This document shows, in pieces, positions 39,851 to 47,251 of a stretch of DNA of 64,000 bases (within the stretch, counting starts at the first letter, position 1; each line of letters starts with the position of its first letter). Source of the stretch: Oscillospiraceae bacterium (GTDB lineage: Bacteria; Bacillota; Clostridia; Oscillospirales; Oscillospiraceae); the NCBI GenBank assembly GCA_017458335.1, contig JAFTFT010000041.1:62001-126000 (forward strand), given 5' to 3'. Position numbers and translations under genes: made by a program. The notes under the pieces were generated by a model. That model made no database searches and had not been told where the DNA came from. It worked only from the letters and a program-made list of their open reading frames with translations.

Positions 39851-39879
39851 TTGCATTTTTCATTTCTGCATGCTATAGT
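39851..39879 (+). promoter_or_regulatory. promoter of the glycine riboswitch/AGCS unit
   Basis: TTGCAT (39851-39856) and TATAGT (39874-39879), spacer 17 bases, start transcription just before the riboswitch. Confidence 0.7.
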
Positions 39880-39934
39880 ACATTTACAATTCAATACCAA
39901 AGATACTTTCGGGATCCTGTCGGAAACCGGAAGT

Positions 39935-40016
39935 GGAGGAACTCTGGAGATCTCGTTGAATCGGGAGCCGAAGGTGCAAGGCGAAAGCCGAATCTCTCAG
40001 GCAAAAGGACAGAGCG
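39935..40016 (+). promoter_or_regulatory. glycine riboswitch (single aptamer)
   Basis: The sequence contains the core GGAACTCTGGAGA, then GCCGAAGGTGCAAGGC and AATCTCTCAGGCAAAAGGACAGAG, the conserved glycine aptamer elements. Only one complete aptamer is seen; the flanking GGAAGTCTGATGATGCAGCC region may be a degenerate ghost partner. It lies upstream of a sodium:alanine/glycine symporter gene and an intrinsic terminator, so it controls readthrough according to glycine. Whether glycine turns the gene on or off cannot be read from sequence alone. Confidence 0.93.
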
Positions 40017-40066
40017 GAAGTCTGATGATGCAGCCGGGTGATGGTTGCACTTGAGGCGTTTTTCCG

Positions 40067-40095
40067 GAGTTGCTCGTTGGAGCAGCTCTTTTTTT
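40067..40095 (+). terminator. riboswitch expression-platform terminator
   Basis: GAGTTGCTC and GAGCAGCTC form a stem (loop GTTG) followed by seven T residues, about 40 bases upstream of the symporter start. Confidence 0.85.
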
Positions 40096-40135
40096 ATTCG
40101 GGTTGAATTGAATTTTGGGAAAAGGACAGAACACG

Positions 40136-41539
40136 ATGAGCAATTTTGTTTCCACCATTGAGAGCGTCAACGGAGCGCTCAACAGCTTTGCCTGGGGTCC
40201 TCTGATGCTTCTGCTGCTGGTCGGCACCGGCATCTACCTCACGATCAAGGTCAATTGGCTGCAGGTCACCCATTTCGGCCGGATTCTCAAAAACACTGTC
40301 GGCACGCTCTTCAAGAAGCAGGACTCCAAAGATCACGGCGCCAACATCTCCCCCTTCCAGGCCGTGACCACGGCGCTGGCCGGCACCGTCGGCACAGGAA
40401 ACATTGCGGGTGTCACCGGCGCCATCTTTACCGGCGGCGCGGGTGCTGTCTTCTGGATGTGGGTCGCCGCCTTCTTCGGCATGATCACGAAATATGCCGA
40501 GATTCTTCTCGCCATGAAGTACCGCATCAAGGATGAAAACGGCGTCTACCACGGCGGTCCCATGTATTATATCGAAAACGGCATCGGAAAGAACTGGAAG
40601 TGGCTCGCCGTCATCTTCTGTCTGCTCGGCGGCTTCGCCTCTTTCGGCATCGGCAACATCGCCCAGAGCAGCGAGATTTCCGGTGCGCTCACCGACCTGT
40701 TCAAGCTTCCTCCTCTCGCTTCCGGTATCCTGATTGCCGTGGTCGTGGCCCTCGTCACCCTCGGCGGCATCAAGCGCATCGGCAAGGTCACTTCCCTGCT
40801 GGTTCCTTTCATGTCCATCTTCTACATTGTCGCCGGCATCATTCTGATCCTCATGCGCATCACACACATCCCTGCCGTCTTCGGACAGATTTTTGCGGGC
40901 GCCTTCTCCTTCAAGAGCGTCGGCGGCGGTCTTTTCGGCTATACCATCATGATGGCCATGAAGCAGGGCTTTGCCCGCGGCGTCTTCTCCAACGAGGCCG
41001 GTCTCGGCTCCGCCCCCATTGCCCATGCCGCTTCCTCTACGGAGGAACCCTGCGAGCAGGCTATCTGGGGTGTGTTTGAGGTCTTCATCGACACCATTGT
41101 CATCTGCTCCATCACGGCCTTCGCCGTGCTGCTCTCCGGCATTCTGGACGCGGAAGGCGGCCTCTCCGCCTACGCCTCCAAGGGTGCGGCGGCCGCGGCA
41201 GCCTTCAACACCATTCTTCCCGGCACCCTCGGCGGCAAGATCATCGAGCTCAGCCTTCTCTTCTTCGCCCTTTCCACGATCCTCTCCTGGGCCTACTACG
41301 GTGAGAACTGCTGGGGTTACCTCACGAAGAACAACAAGACCTTCATCCTCGTTTACAAGATCATCTTCGCTCTGGTCTGCATCGTCGGCGCCATGGGCTC
41401 CGGCACCCTGATGTGGGACATTGCCGACACGCTGAACGGCCTCATGGCCATCCCCAACCTGATTGCCCTGCTGATGCTCTCCGGTGTTGTCGCGAAGGTC
41501 ACCAAAGACTACTTCTCGAAAAACATGCTGAAAAAGTAA
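40136..41539 (+). CDS. AGCS-family sodium:alanine/glycine symporter
   Basis: The 467-residue membrane protein has the AGCS features: GTVGTGNIAGVTGAIFTGGAG near residue 83, TKYAEILLAMKYR, and NEAGLGSAPIAHAAS in the second half. It imports alanine or glycine with sodium. I place the start at the ATG at 40136, with AAAGGA upstream, rather than the TTG at 40115. The glycine riboswitch directly upstream supports glycine as a regulator and probable substrate. Confidence 0.95.
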   Translation: MSNFVSTIESVNGALNSFAWGPLMLLLLVGTGIYLTIKVNWLQVTHFGRILKNTVGTLFKKQDSKDHGANISPFQAVTTALAGTVGTGNIAGVTGAIFTGGAGAVFWMWVAAFFGMITKYAEILLAMKYRIKDENGVYHGGPMYYIENGIGKNWKWLAVIFCLLGGFASFGIGNIAQSSEISGALTDLFKLPPLASGILIAVVVALVTLGGIKRIGKVTSLLVPFMSIFYIVAGIILILMRITHIPAVFGQIFAGAFSFKSVGGGLFGYTIMMAMKQGFARGVFSNEAGLGSAPIAHAASSTEEPCEQAIWGVFEVFIDTIVICSITAFAVLLSGILDAEGGLSAYASKGAAAAAAFNTILPGTLGGKIIELSLLFFALSTILSWAYYGENCWGYLTKNNKTFILVYKIIFALVCIVGAMGSGTLMWDIADTLNGLMAIPNLIALLMLSGVVAKVTKDYFSKNMLKK

Positions 41540-41627
41540 GCTTCCTGTTTTCGGACGATGCTGCGGCGTTCTTCCTCTCTCGCCGCAGCAGCTCCGGCCG
41601 GCAAGCTTCTTTTGGATCCCGTCTGCA

Positions 41628-41671
41628 AAGATCCGCACCGGATTTCATCTGTGCGGATCTTTCTCTTATTT
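41628..41671 (+). terminator. terminator after the symporter gene
   Basis: AGATCCGCAC and GTGCGGATCT form a stem, followed by a TTCTCTTATTTTT tract. A second GC stem (41560-41589) lies just upstream. Confidence 0.8.
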
Positions 41672-41685
41672 TTCCCGATTTCCTC

Positions 41686-41714
41686 TTGCACTTTTCTATG
41701 AATTCGGCTAAACT
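41686..41714 (+). promoter_or_regulatory. promoter of the FAH-family gene
   Basis: TTGCAC (41686-41691) and TAAACT (41709-41714) with a 17-base spacer, 35 bases before the start. Confidence 0.6.
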
Positions 41715-41749
41715 GTCTGCCGTAAAAAATGATTCAGAGGTGACATGAA

Positions 41750-42592
41750 TTGAAACTTGCCAACATCAAGACCGTCAGCGGAACTCATCTCGCCGCCGAG
41801 ACCGAACGCGGTGTCGTCGATCTCACGGCTGCCGGCTGCCCGCTCTCTCTTCAGGATCTGATCTGCGGCGCCGACCGCAGTGCCGCGGTACGGCTCGCCG
41901 CGGATGAAAGCCTTCCCGTCGTGGAGGCGACCGTATTTGAAAATGTCGTGAATCCCATCGGAAAGCTTCTCTGTGTGGGCTTCAACTATAAGTCCCACAC
42001 CCTGGCCACGGGCTTTGAGCTGCCGAAGTATCCGAATCTCTTCTCCAAGTTCGACAACGCCCTGGTCCCCCACGAGGCCGAGGTTGAGCTCCCGCCCTGG
42101 GAAGTCAGCTACGACTATGAAGCCGAACTCGTCATCGTCATGGGCAAAACAGCCTGGGGCGTCAGCGAGGATGAGGCGATGAACTGTGTGTTCGGTTACA
42201 CCTGCGGGGACGATCTGAGCTGCCGTGACAGCCAGATGCGCAGCGGCCAGTGGCTGATCGGCAAGACCATGCCCGGCTTCGGTCCCTGCGGCCCCTTCAT
42301 CGTGACCGCCGACAGCTTCGATCCCTTCTCCCCGAAGCAGATCCGCAGCTATGTCAACGGCGAGCTCCGTCAGGACGGTCTCACCACTCAGATGATCTTC
42401 AACTGCGCCCAGATCATCAGCTACGCCTCCAAGTATGTCCGCCTTGAGCCGGGCGACCTGATCTTCACCGGCACCCCCAGCGGTGTCGCTCTGGAGAAAA
42501 AGGATGCCGATACCAAGAAGTGGCTCAAGGCAGGCGATGTCGTCGATATCGAGATCGAAGGCATCGGCACCCTCCGCAACACCATGAAATAA
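41750..42592 (+). CDS. fumarylacetoacetate hydrolase (FAH) family enzyme
   Basis: The 280-residue protein has the FAH fold, with KLLCVGFNYKSH, the metal-binding DYEAELVIVMGK (Glu pair), CGDDLSCRD and TGTPSGV. Related enzymes hydrolyse acylpyruvates or decarboxylate oxaloacetate, so the substrate is unclear. The start is a TTG at 41750 with AGAGGTG seven bases upstream; the nearby ATG at 41745 is out of frame and meets a stop after two codons. It is monocistronic. Confidence 0.86.
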   Translation: MKLANIKTVSGTHLAAETERGVVDLTAAGCPLSLQDLICGADRSAAVRLAADESLPVVEATVFENVVNPIGKLLCVGFNYKSHTLATGFELPKYPNLFSKFDNALVPHEAEVELPPWEVSYDYEAELVIVMGKTAWGVSEDEAMNCVFGYTCGDDLSCRDSQMRSGQWLIGKTMPGFGPCGPFIVTADSFDPFSPKQIRSYVNGELRQDGLTTQMIFNCAQIISYASKYVRLEPGDLIFTGTPSGVALEKKDADTKKWLKAGDVVDIEIEGIGTLRNTMK

Positions 42593-42620
42593 GCGCTTCT
42601 CTGAAACGCAGAAAACAGTT

Positions 42621-42667
42621 CAGGCCCGTTGGAGCATCGTTTAGATGTCCCAACGGGCCTGTTTTGT
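42621..42667. terminator. shared terminator between convergent genes
   Basis: CAGGCCCGTTGG and CCAACGGGCCTG pair around an ATC/GAT-containing loop and are followed on the plus strand by TTTTGTT. It serves the FAH gene and the S26 gene. Confidence 0.8.
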
Positions 42668-43134
42668 TAACGCTTATTTTTCCTTCGAAGCAGGCGTTTG
42701 AGCAGTGGCAGGAGACCCAGCTTCCGGGCGATTCCCACCGCAAGCCCCCGGCATCGGGCCCGAAGGGCACGGAGGGGATAAATGGCATTCCAGAAGCGGA
42801 CATAGCACCGGTAGCCCCGGTCGGTCACGGAATACTTCTTCCCCTTTCGTTGAAACGCCGTCAGCACGCCGAGGACAGCGCTGTCCGGCACAGTCTCCAG
42901 GGCATAGGTGTTATCGCCCCGAATCAGATAATGGTCGCTTTTTACCCGAATCACCCGGTGCAGCACGTAGCTTGTTCCCCGACGGTACAGCGCCACGTCG
43001 TATTTCTTCAGCCGCGAAGCGGGAACCTCGATCACCACGAGGTCCCTGTTCTGCCGCAGCATGGGCTCCATGCTCACGCCGCGGGTCCGGTATACCAGTC
43101 TTCCGTCCTCTTGAAGCAGCTTCTCAAAGGTCAT
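42667..43134 (-). CDS. S24/S26-family signal-peptidase-like protein
   Basis: The protein of about 155 residues contains RTRGVSMEPMLRQNRDLVVI (catalytic Ser21 in SMEP), KKYDVALYRRG, YVLHRVIRV and the LIRGDN box of signal-peptidase-like S26 proteins. A clear catalytic Lys is not where it is expected. The C-terminus is a hydrophobic, basic helix rather than an N-terminal membrane anchor. I place the start at ATG 43134 with GGAG upstream, not the TTG at 43146. It lies in the decayed modification cluster with a PqqD-like relic. Confidence 0.78.
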   Translation of the reverse strand: MTFEKLLQEDGRLVYRTRGVSMEPMLRQNRDLVVIEVPASRLKKYDVALYRRGTSYVLHRVIRVKSDHYLIRGDNTYALETVPDSAVLGVLTAFQRKGKKYSVTDRGYRCYVRFWNAIYPLRALRARCRGLAVGIARKLGLLPLLKRLLRRKNKR

Positions 43135-43169
43135 GCGATTCTCCAAAGCACTCTTTCCGTAAAATTAAA

Positions 43170-43198
43170 CAGGCAGGATTCTTCTCAGAACCTGCCTG
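43170..43198 (-). terminator. hairpin after the PqqD-like relic
   Basis: CAGGCAGG and CCTGCCTG pair around an 11-13-base loop, and the minus-strand sequence TTTAATTTT follows. Confidence 0.65.
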
Positions 43199-43235
43199 AC
43201 ATTATAGCTGATGGGGAGGAATCTGAAAAGAGCTT

Positions 43236-43498
43236 TTATTCCTCCAGCGCATGGATTCCCCAAAGGGTATTTATGATTTCCGCCACGTCGGCGGCGATGG
43301 TCTCTCCGTGGGCGTCGTACCTGGCCGCCATGGCGGCCACTATAGCGTCCAAGGTAGTTTTCTCTTTCCGGCAGACCACATAGAAAGCCACTGTCTCATT
43401 GCTGTGGACAATGCCGTTGAAAGCTTCGCCGCCCATCGACACCAGGAACTGTGTTCCGTCAACACCTGGGTGATCAGGTCGGATTTGAATCTCTTCGC
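43236..43498 (-). pseudogene. PqqD-like peptide-modification chaperone relic
   Basis: The intact 3' part (from MGGEAFNGIVHSNETVAF) matches the PqqD fold: GIVHSNETVAF, LDAIVAAMAARYD and ADVAEIINTL. Upstream the same reading is preserved in a different frame (KRFKSDLITQV), ending just before 43466, where one missing base would join it to VDGTQFLVSM. The expected start codon position at 43496-43498 reads GCG, although a strong GGAGGAAGGAG ribosome site lies correctly upstream. A lost start and a one-base frameshift indicate a pseudogene. Confidence 0.72.
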
Positions 43499-43527
43499 TC
43501 TGCTCCTTCCTCCATTACTTTATAAAA

Positions 43528-44541
43528 TCAATCAAACATTCTCTCCTTCTCGTTTCTCATTCCGGAATACAGTTTATCCATATAACCACTTATATGCATA
43601 ACAAGCGAATTCCTGAAGAGTGAAGCAGTACAAATCATTTTGCATAATAGCGAGTAGTTTCCTCGAATAACCTGCCAAAAATGCTTCTTTGAAAACTCCT
43701 GCATTTCAGTTGCAACGGCAGCTGCCTCTTTCTTTTCTGCTTTTGAAAAAGAAATATACTTTCGCCACATTTTTCCTGTGACCATCAAACAGGACGGCAA
43801 TAACTTATCTTGATAATCAACCAATTCTTCGTATTTCTTATAATAGGCCATCCAGGCATCAACGATGTTATCAAACGATCCTGTATGAGAAATACTGCTT
43901 TTCCGCATTCGAAAATGAAAGAATGTTTCCGGCAAGACAACAATAATACCATTTCTTTTGGCTATTGTTTTCATTATCTTCCATGTTGTTGCCACATCTT
44001 CGTAATTATGGCCATCTGGAAATCTGATATCTCGAAAACATTCTCTGCGATATAGCTTGTTCCACATCACATCGCCGAAGAGACCGTTCACAAAAGCCGT
44101 AAGTATATCCTGCTCATAAAAAACCTGATCCTGCCTTTCATTATTCTGGGATGTTCGGGACTGTCCGATATATTCCGTGCTTCTCATGCCTACCACTATA
44201 TCAGCATTCAACTGTACTGAAGCATTCAACAACTCCTCCATGGTATTTAACTCTATCCAGTCATCACTGTCAATGTAAGAAATATAGTCTCCTTTCGCGT
44301 ATTCTAATCCAAGATTTCTTGCTGATGCAAGTCCCCGGTTTTCCGAATGGAAAACCACAACGCGGCTGTCCTTTTCCCCGTAAGTATTGCAGATTTGGGA
44401 GCAGCCGTCCGTGGAGCCGTCATCTACTAGGATGATTTCCAGATTCTGGTAGGTTTGTGCCAGGATGCTGTCCAAGCATTGAACCAAATATGACTCCACG
44501 TTATAAACCGGTACAATGACGCTGATCAAGCTGTTTTTCAC
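43528..44541 (-). CDS. family 2 glycosyltransferase
   Basis: The 337-residue protein has an N-terminal GT-A domain: LISVIVPVYNVESYL, ILVDDGSTDGCSQIC, RGLASARNLGLEYAKGDY, then YIDSDDWIE with the nucleotide-sugar/metal DXD-type motif. The C-terminal region (from about residue 230) is variable and contains two hydrophobic stretches. The start is a GTG at 44541 with AGGAGG about 12 bases upstream. The gene is clearly AT-richer than its neighbours, suggesting horizontal transfer. The substrate is unknown; cell-surface polysaccharide is likely. Confidence 0.85.
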   Translation of the reverse strand: MKNSLISVIVPVYNVESYLVQCLDSILAQTYQNLEIILVDDGSTDGCSQICNTYGEKDSRVVVFHSENRGLASARNLGLEYAKGDYISYIDSDDWIELNTMEELLNASVQLNADIVVGMRSTEYIGQSRTSQNNERQDQVFYEQDILTAFVNGLFGDVMWNKLYRRECFRDIRFPDGHNYEDVATTWKIMKTIAKRNGIIVVLPETFFHFRMRKSSISHTGSFDNIVDAWMAYYKKYEELVDYQDKLLPSCLMVTGKMWRKYISFSKAEKKEAAAVATEMQEFSKKHFWQVIRGNYSLLCKMICTASLFRNSLVMHISGYMDKLYSGMRNEKERMFD

Positions 44542-44609
44542 CCCAGTCGCTCACCTCCTGAACCCTCTTTCCCGTTAATATTTTGCAGTGTTCTATCTTT
44601 TGACGGAGC

Positions 44610-44867
44610 TCAGCAGATTGAATTCTCTCCTCTTTGTTCGCAATCTCTTTTTTCTTGGAATCTCCCTCTCCGATGCGGCGGGATTCCCTCTGCCCTGTCC
44701 ATCCGGTCGAAGTCCCCCTGCATCCGCAGCAGATCCTCTTCTCCGGGCGCAACGGTGAAAAGCGGCTCTTTCTCCGTCAGATACTCTCGCAGGAAGGTTA
44801 TATTCTCTTGATACCGGCATCGGATCTCAACCGGTACACCGGCCAGCTCCACGCTGAATATTTCCAC
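44610..44867 (-). pseudogene. fragment resembling an HprK-like kinase N-terminus
   Basis: A GTG start at 44867 with an excellent GGGAGGAG ribosome site opens an 85-codon frame, MEIFSVELAGVPVEIRCRYQ onward. The segment TEKEPLFTVAPGEEDLLRM and AEGIPPHRR resembles the N-terminus of HPr-kinase-like proteins that accompany PqqD, S26 peptidase and glycosyltransferase genes in Clostridia. The frame then loses this character and stops at 44610, before any P-loop; ELRQKIEHCKI in another frame may be the continuation. I treat it as a broken fragment; it could be a genuine small protein. Confidence 0.45.
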
Positions 44868-44940
44868 TTTTTCTCCTCCCGGGGTGCAGGAACACTTCCC
44901 GCCTCATCTCTTATGAAAGCTTCTTTGAAGTGCTTCCATA

Positions 44941-45647
44941 TTATTTCTTATGAAATACAATGACTCTGTCATTCACAAGTTCATAATACGAGGCTCCAAC
45001 GCCGGTTTCGTCCAGATAGATCCGAAACAGGACAAACACAGTGTTCTCATTGTCGACGCCATAGTATTTTCCCTGTTCGTTTCCGGTGGAATATGGAATA
45101 ATCGCCGTGTGTTCGTCCATCTCCTCCCGTGCCATCTTATAGACATAGAACTCGTCGCTGCCCTGCATGTCCTCTCCGAGGTATCGATCAGCGCTGCCCG
45201 ACATCATGGAATCAAATACAGTGCAGACGCCGTTCAGCATCGGGCGGGCATGCAGCACCGCATTGAAATAATGTGCTTTTCGGGTTACAGCATGGTTGAC
45301 ACCGTATACCACCACGAAATCTTCATCGCTCTTCAATTCAAACTCAGGTGAAATCAGATAGGCCGCATCATGGACATCTCCGTTGGCGTTGACATCGTTG
45401 GTATAGGCTGTGAGCCCGTCTATGATGCCGATCTCCGTCGTCAGTTCTTCATAATCATATTCTTCCGAGTATTCCGCAAGAATTGAACTTCGGATCGCAT
45501 CCAGATTCTCGGTGCAAGACCCGACCTGAGCCGCTTCGTGAATTCCTGTTCCACGCGGCGTCAGCGGCTGAACCTTGCAAAGGAGCTGCCTGCAAGAAGC
45601 GACAGAAGCAGCATTACGAGCAGCAGAGATATCCGTCCTTTTCTCAT
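44941..45647 (-). pseudogene. internally deleted copy of the adjacent secreted-protein gene
   Basis: The 5' end keeps a ribosome site (GGAGGAAAC) and a signal peptide (MRKGRISLLLVMLLLSLLAG), then after SSFARFSR meets TGA. From there a different frame reads PRGTGIHEAA and continues to VNDRVIVFHKK, closely matching the last third of the 514-residue protein encoded upstream. About 300 residues are deleted and the junction is out of frame. It is a tandem duplicate gone to decay; the 131-codon frame at 44941-45336 is only its tail. Confidence 0.88.
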
Positions 45648-45657
45648 GTTTCCTCCT

Positions 45658-47202
45658 TCATCTCTTATGGAACACAATCACCCGGTCATAGATCACTTCA
45701 TAATACGACGCGCCCGTTCCGGTATCCTCCAGATACGAACGAAACGCCACCAGAACAGGATTCCCGTTGTCAACACCGTAGAATTTCCCCTGCTCGTTGC
45801 CCGTGGAATAAGGGATCAGCGCGGTGCACTCGTCCGACTGGGTTCGGGCCATTTTATAGACATAGTATTTATCTGCATCTTCGTAACGCTGATCCAGCCA
45901 GGCGGCCGCGCTTCCCTGATAGAGAGAGTCATAAATACTGGTGATTCCGTTCAGCATGGGCTTGGCGTACAGAACCGCGTTGGAATAAATCCCTTTCCCT
46001 GCCGCCGTATGATTGACTCCGTAGACAACGATGAAATCCTCGTCGCTTTCCAGAGTGAATTCCGGTGTCATCAGATACATGGCATCGCGGTTGTCGCCCT
46101 TGGCATTGAAATCCGTAAAATACGCGGTCAGGCCCTCGGGTACGGCAATTTCGCACGCGAGCTCCTCATAGTCATACTCCTCCCCATATTTCTCCAGAAC
46201 GGCTTTCCGGATAGCATCCAGTGTTCCTTCGGGATCCTTGAGGCCGGCGGCCTCGTGGACACCGGTTCCGCGTGGAATAACCGTTTCATTCTGATAGGGA
46301 TTCTCCGGGATGGCTTCTCTCGGCGTTACACGATAGACTGTGGACCGCTCTGAAATATGGTCCAGATAATCCCGGTAGTCATTCGGATCTGCTGCCTGTG
46401 AAATCCTCTGGAGGAACGAGAAAGTATCGGCGCCCTTCTCCAGTCCCATCCTGTAAATCTCTGCGGGAATTGGCATGACATTGATCATTTCCTCTCCGAA
46501 GCCTGCTGCCTGCAGGTTTTCGATGACCTGTTCGGCAATCGTACCGTTTGCACTGATTACGATCACGGTCTCGGTGCCGTATTCACTGTCGCCGCTGTGC
46601 CGGATGTTGGTCATGTTGAGAGAATTGCCTATGGAGCCAAAAATCGGGTGATACAAACCGGAATCCTCATTTCCGACAGAAAACATACCGGGCTTACCCT
46701 GATAAATCTTCCCTGGCTTATCCTCCGTAAACATAATGTAGTTGATAAAGGAATAGTACTTGCATTCCTGCGGAAGCGGAGTAATCAAAACGATCGCCTC
46801 GTCCTGCCGAAGCTTATATTCCCAGCCCCCAGGGGCAAAATATGGGTTGGCCGGATCGTTTACCACCGCCGGATCGTCGTATGCCGAGGCCATCTCGTCC
46901 GGCCACCCTCGTGCTTCAGAACCCAGAGATGTATTCTGATCTGGAGCCGCCGGAAGGCTAAACACCACATAGGCGGACCCTGCGTTGTTGCCGAAACAGC
47001 TCATGAGTTTTCCTTCCGAAGCCAGCTTGACGGTATCCAGTTCCCGGAACAGGCCCTGCTGGACATAAAAGCCGCTCTCTTCCAGATTGCTGCGAAGCGT
47101 CTGCGTCCTGTCGCCCTCTTCCGCCGCGGCAGAGACAGCTCCAAGCATGAGAATCAGAAGCATACCGGCGGCAAAAGAAAGCCATTTCTGTGTCCGTTTC
47201 AT
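45658..47202 (-). CDS. secreted protein of unrecognised family
   Basis: The start is the ATG at 47202 (AAAGGAGAAG upstream), giving 514 residues with signal peptide MKRTQKWLSFAAGMLLILML and a SAAAEEGD cleavage region. I do not recognise the family. Features include PLPQECKYYSFINYIMFTED, IPRGTGVHEAAGLKDPEG, and a C-terminal block with DEDFIVVYGVNH, ALIPYSTGNEQGKFYGVD and YDRVIVFHK, shared with the neighbouring pseudogene. It lies 49 bases downstream of the alkylsulfatase gene, so the two are probably co-transcribed and exported together. There is no membrane anchor or cell-wall sorting signal. Confidence 0.8.
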   Translation of the reverse strand: MKRTQKWLSFAAGMLLILMLGAVSAAAEEGDRTQTLRSNLEESGFYVQQGLFRELDTVKLASEGKLMSCFGNNAGSAYVVFSLPAAPDQNTSLGSEARGWPDEMASAYDDPAVVNDPANPYFAPGGWEYKLRQDEAIVLITPLPQECKYYSFINYIMFTEDKPGKIYQGKPGMFSVGNEDSGLYHPIFGSIGNSLNMTNIRHSGDSEYGTETVIVISANGTIAEQVIENLQAAGFGEEMINVMPIPAEIYRMGLEKGADTFSFLQRISQAADPNDYRDYLDHISERSTVYRVTPREAIPENPYQNETVIPRGTGVHEAAGLKDPEGTLDAIRKAVLEKYGEEYDYEELACEIAVPEGLTAYFTDFNAKGDNRDAMYLMTPEFTLESDEDFIVVYGVNHTAAGKGIYSNAVLYAKPMLNGITSIYDSLYQGSAAAWLDQRYEDADKYYVYKMARTQSDECTALIPYSTGNEQGKFYGVDNGNPVLVAFRSYLEDTGTGASYYEVIYDRVIVFHKR

Positions 47203-47251
47203 TTTCTTCTCCTTTTCCGTACCATCTGTTCCGATCATGAATATTGTGCCG

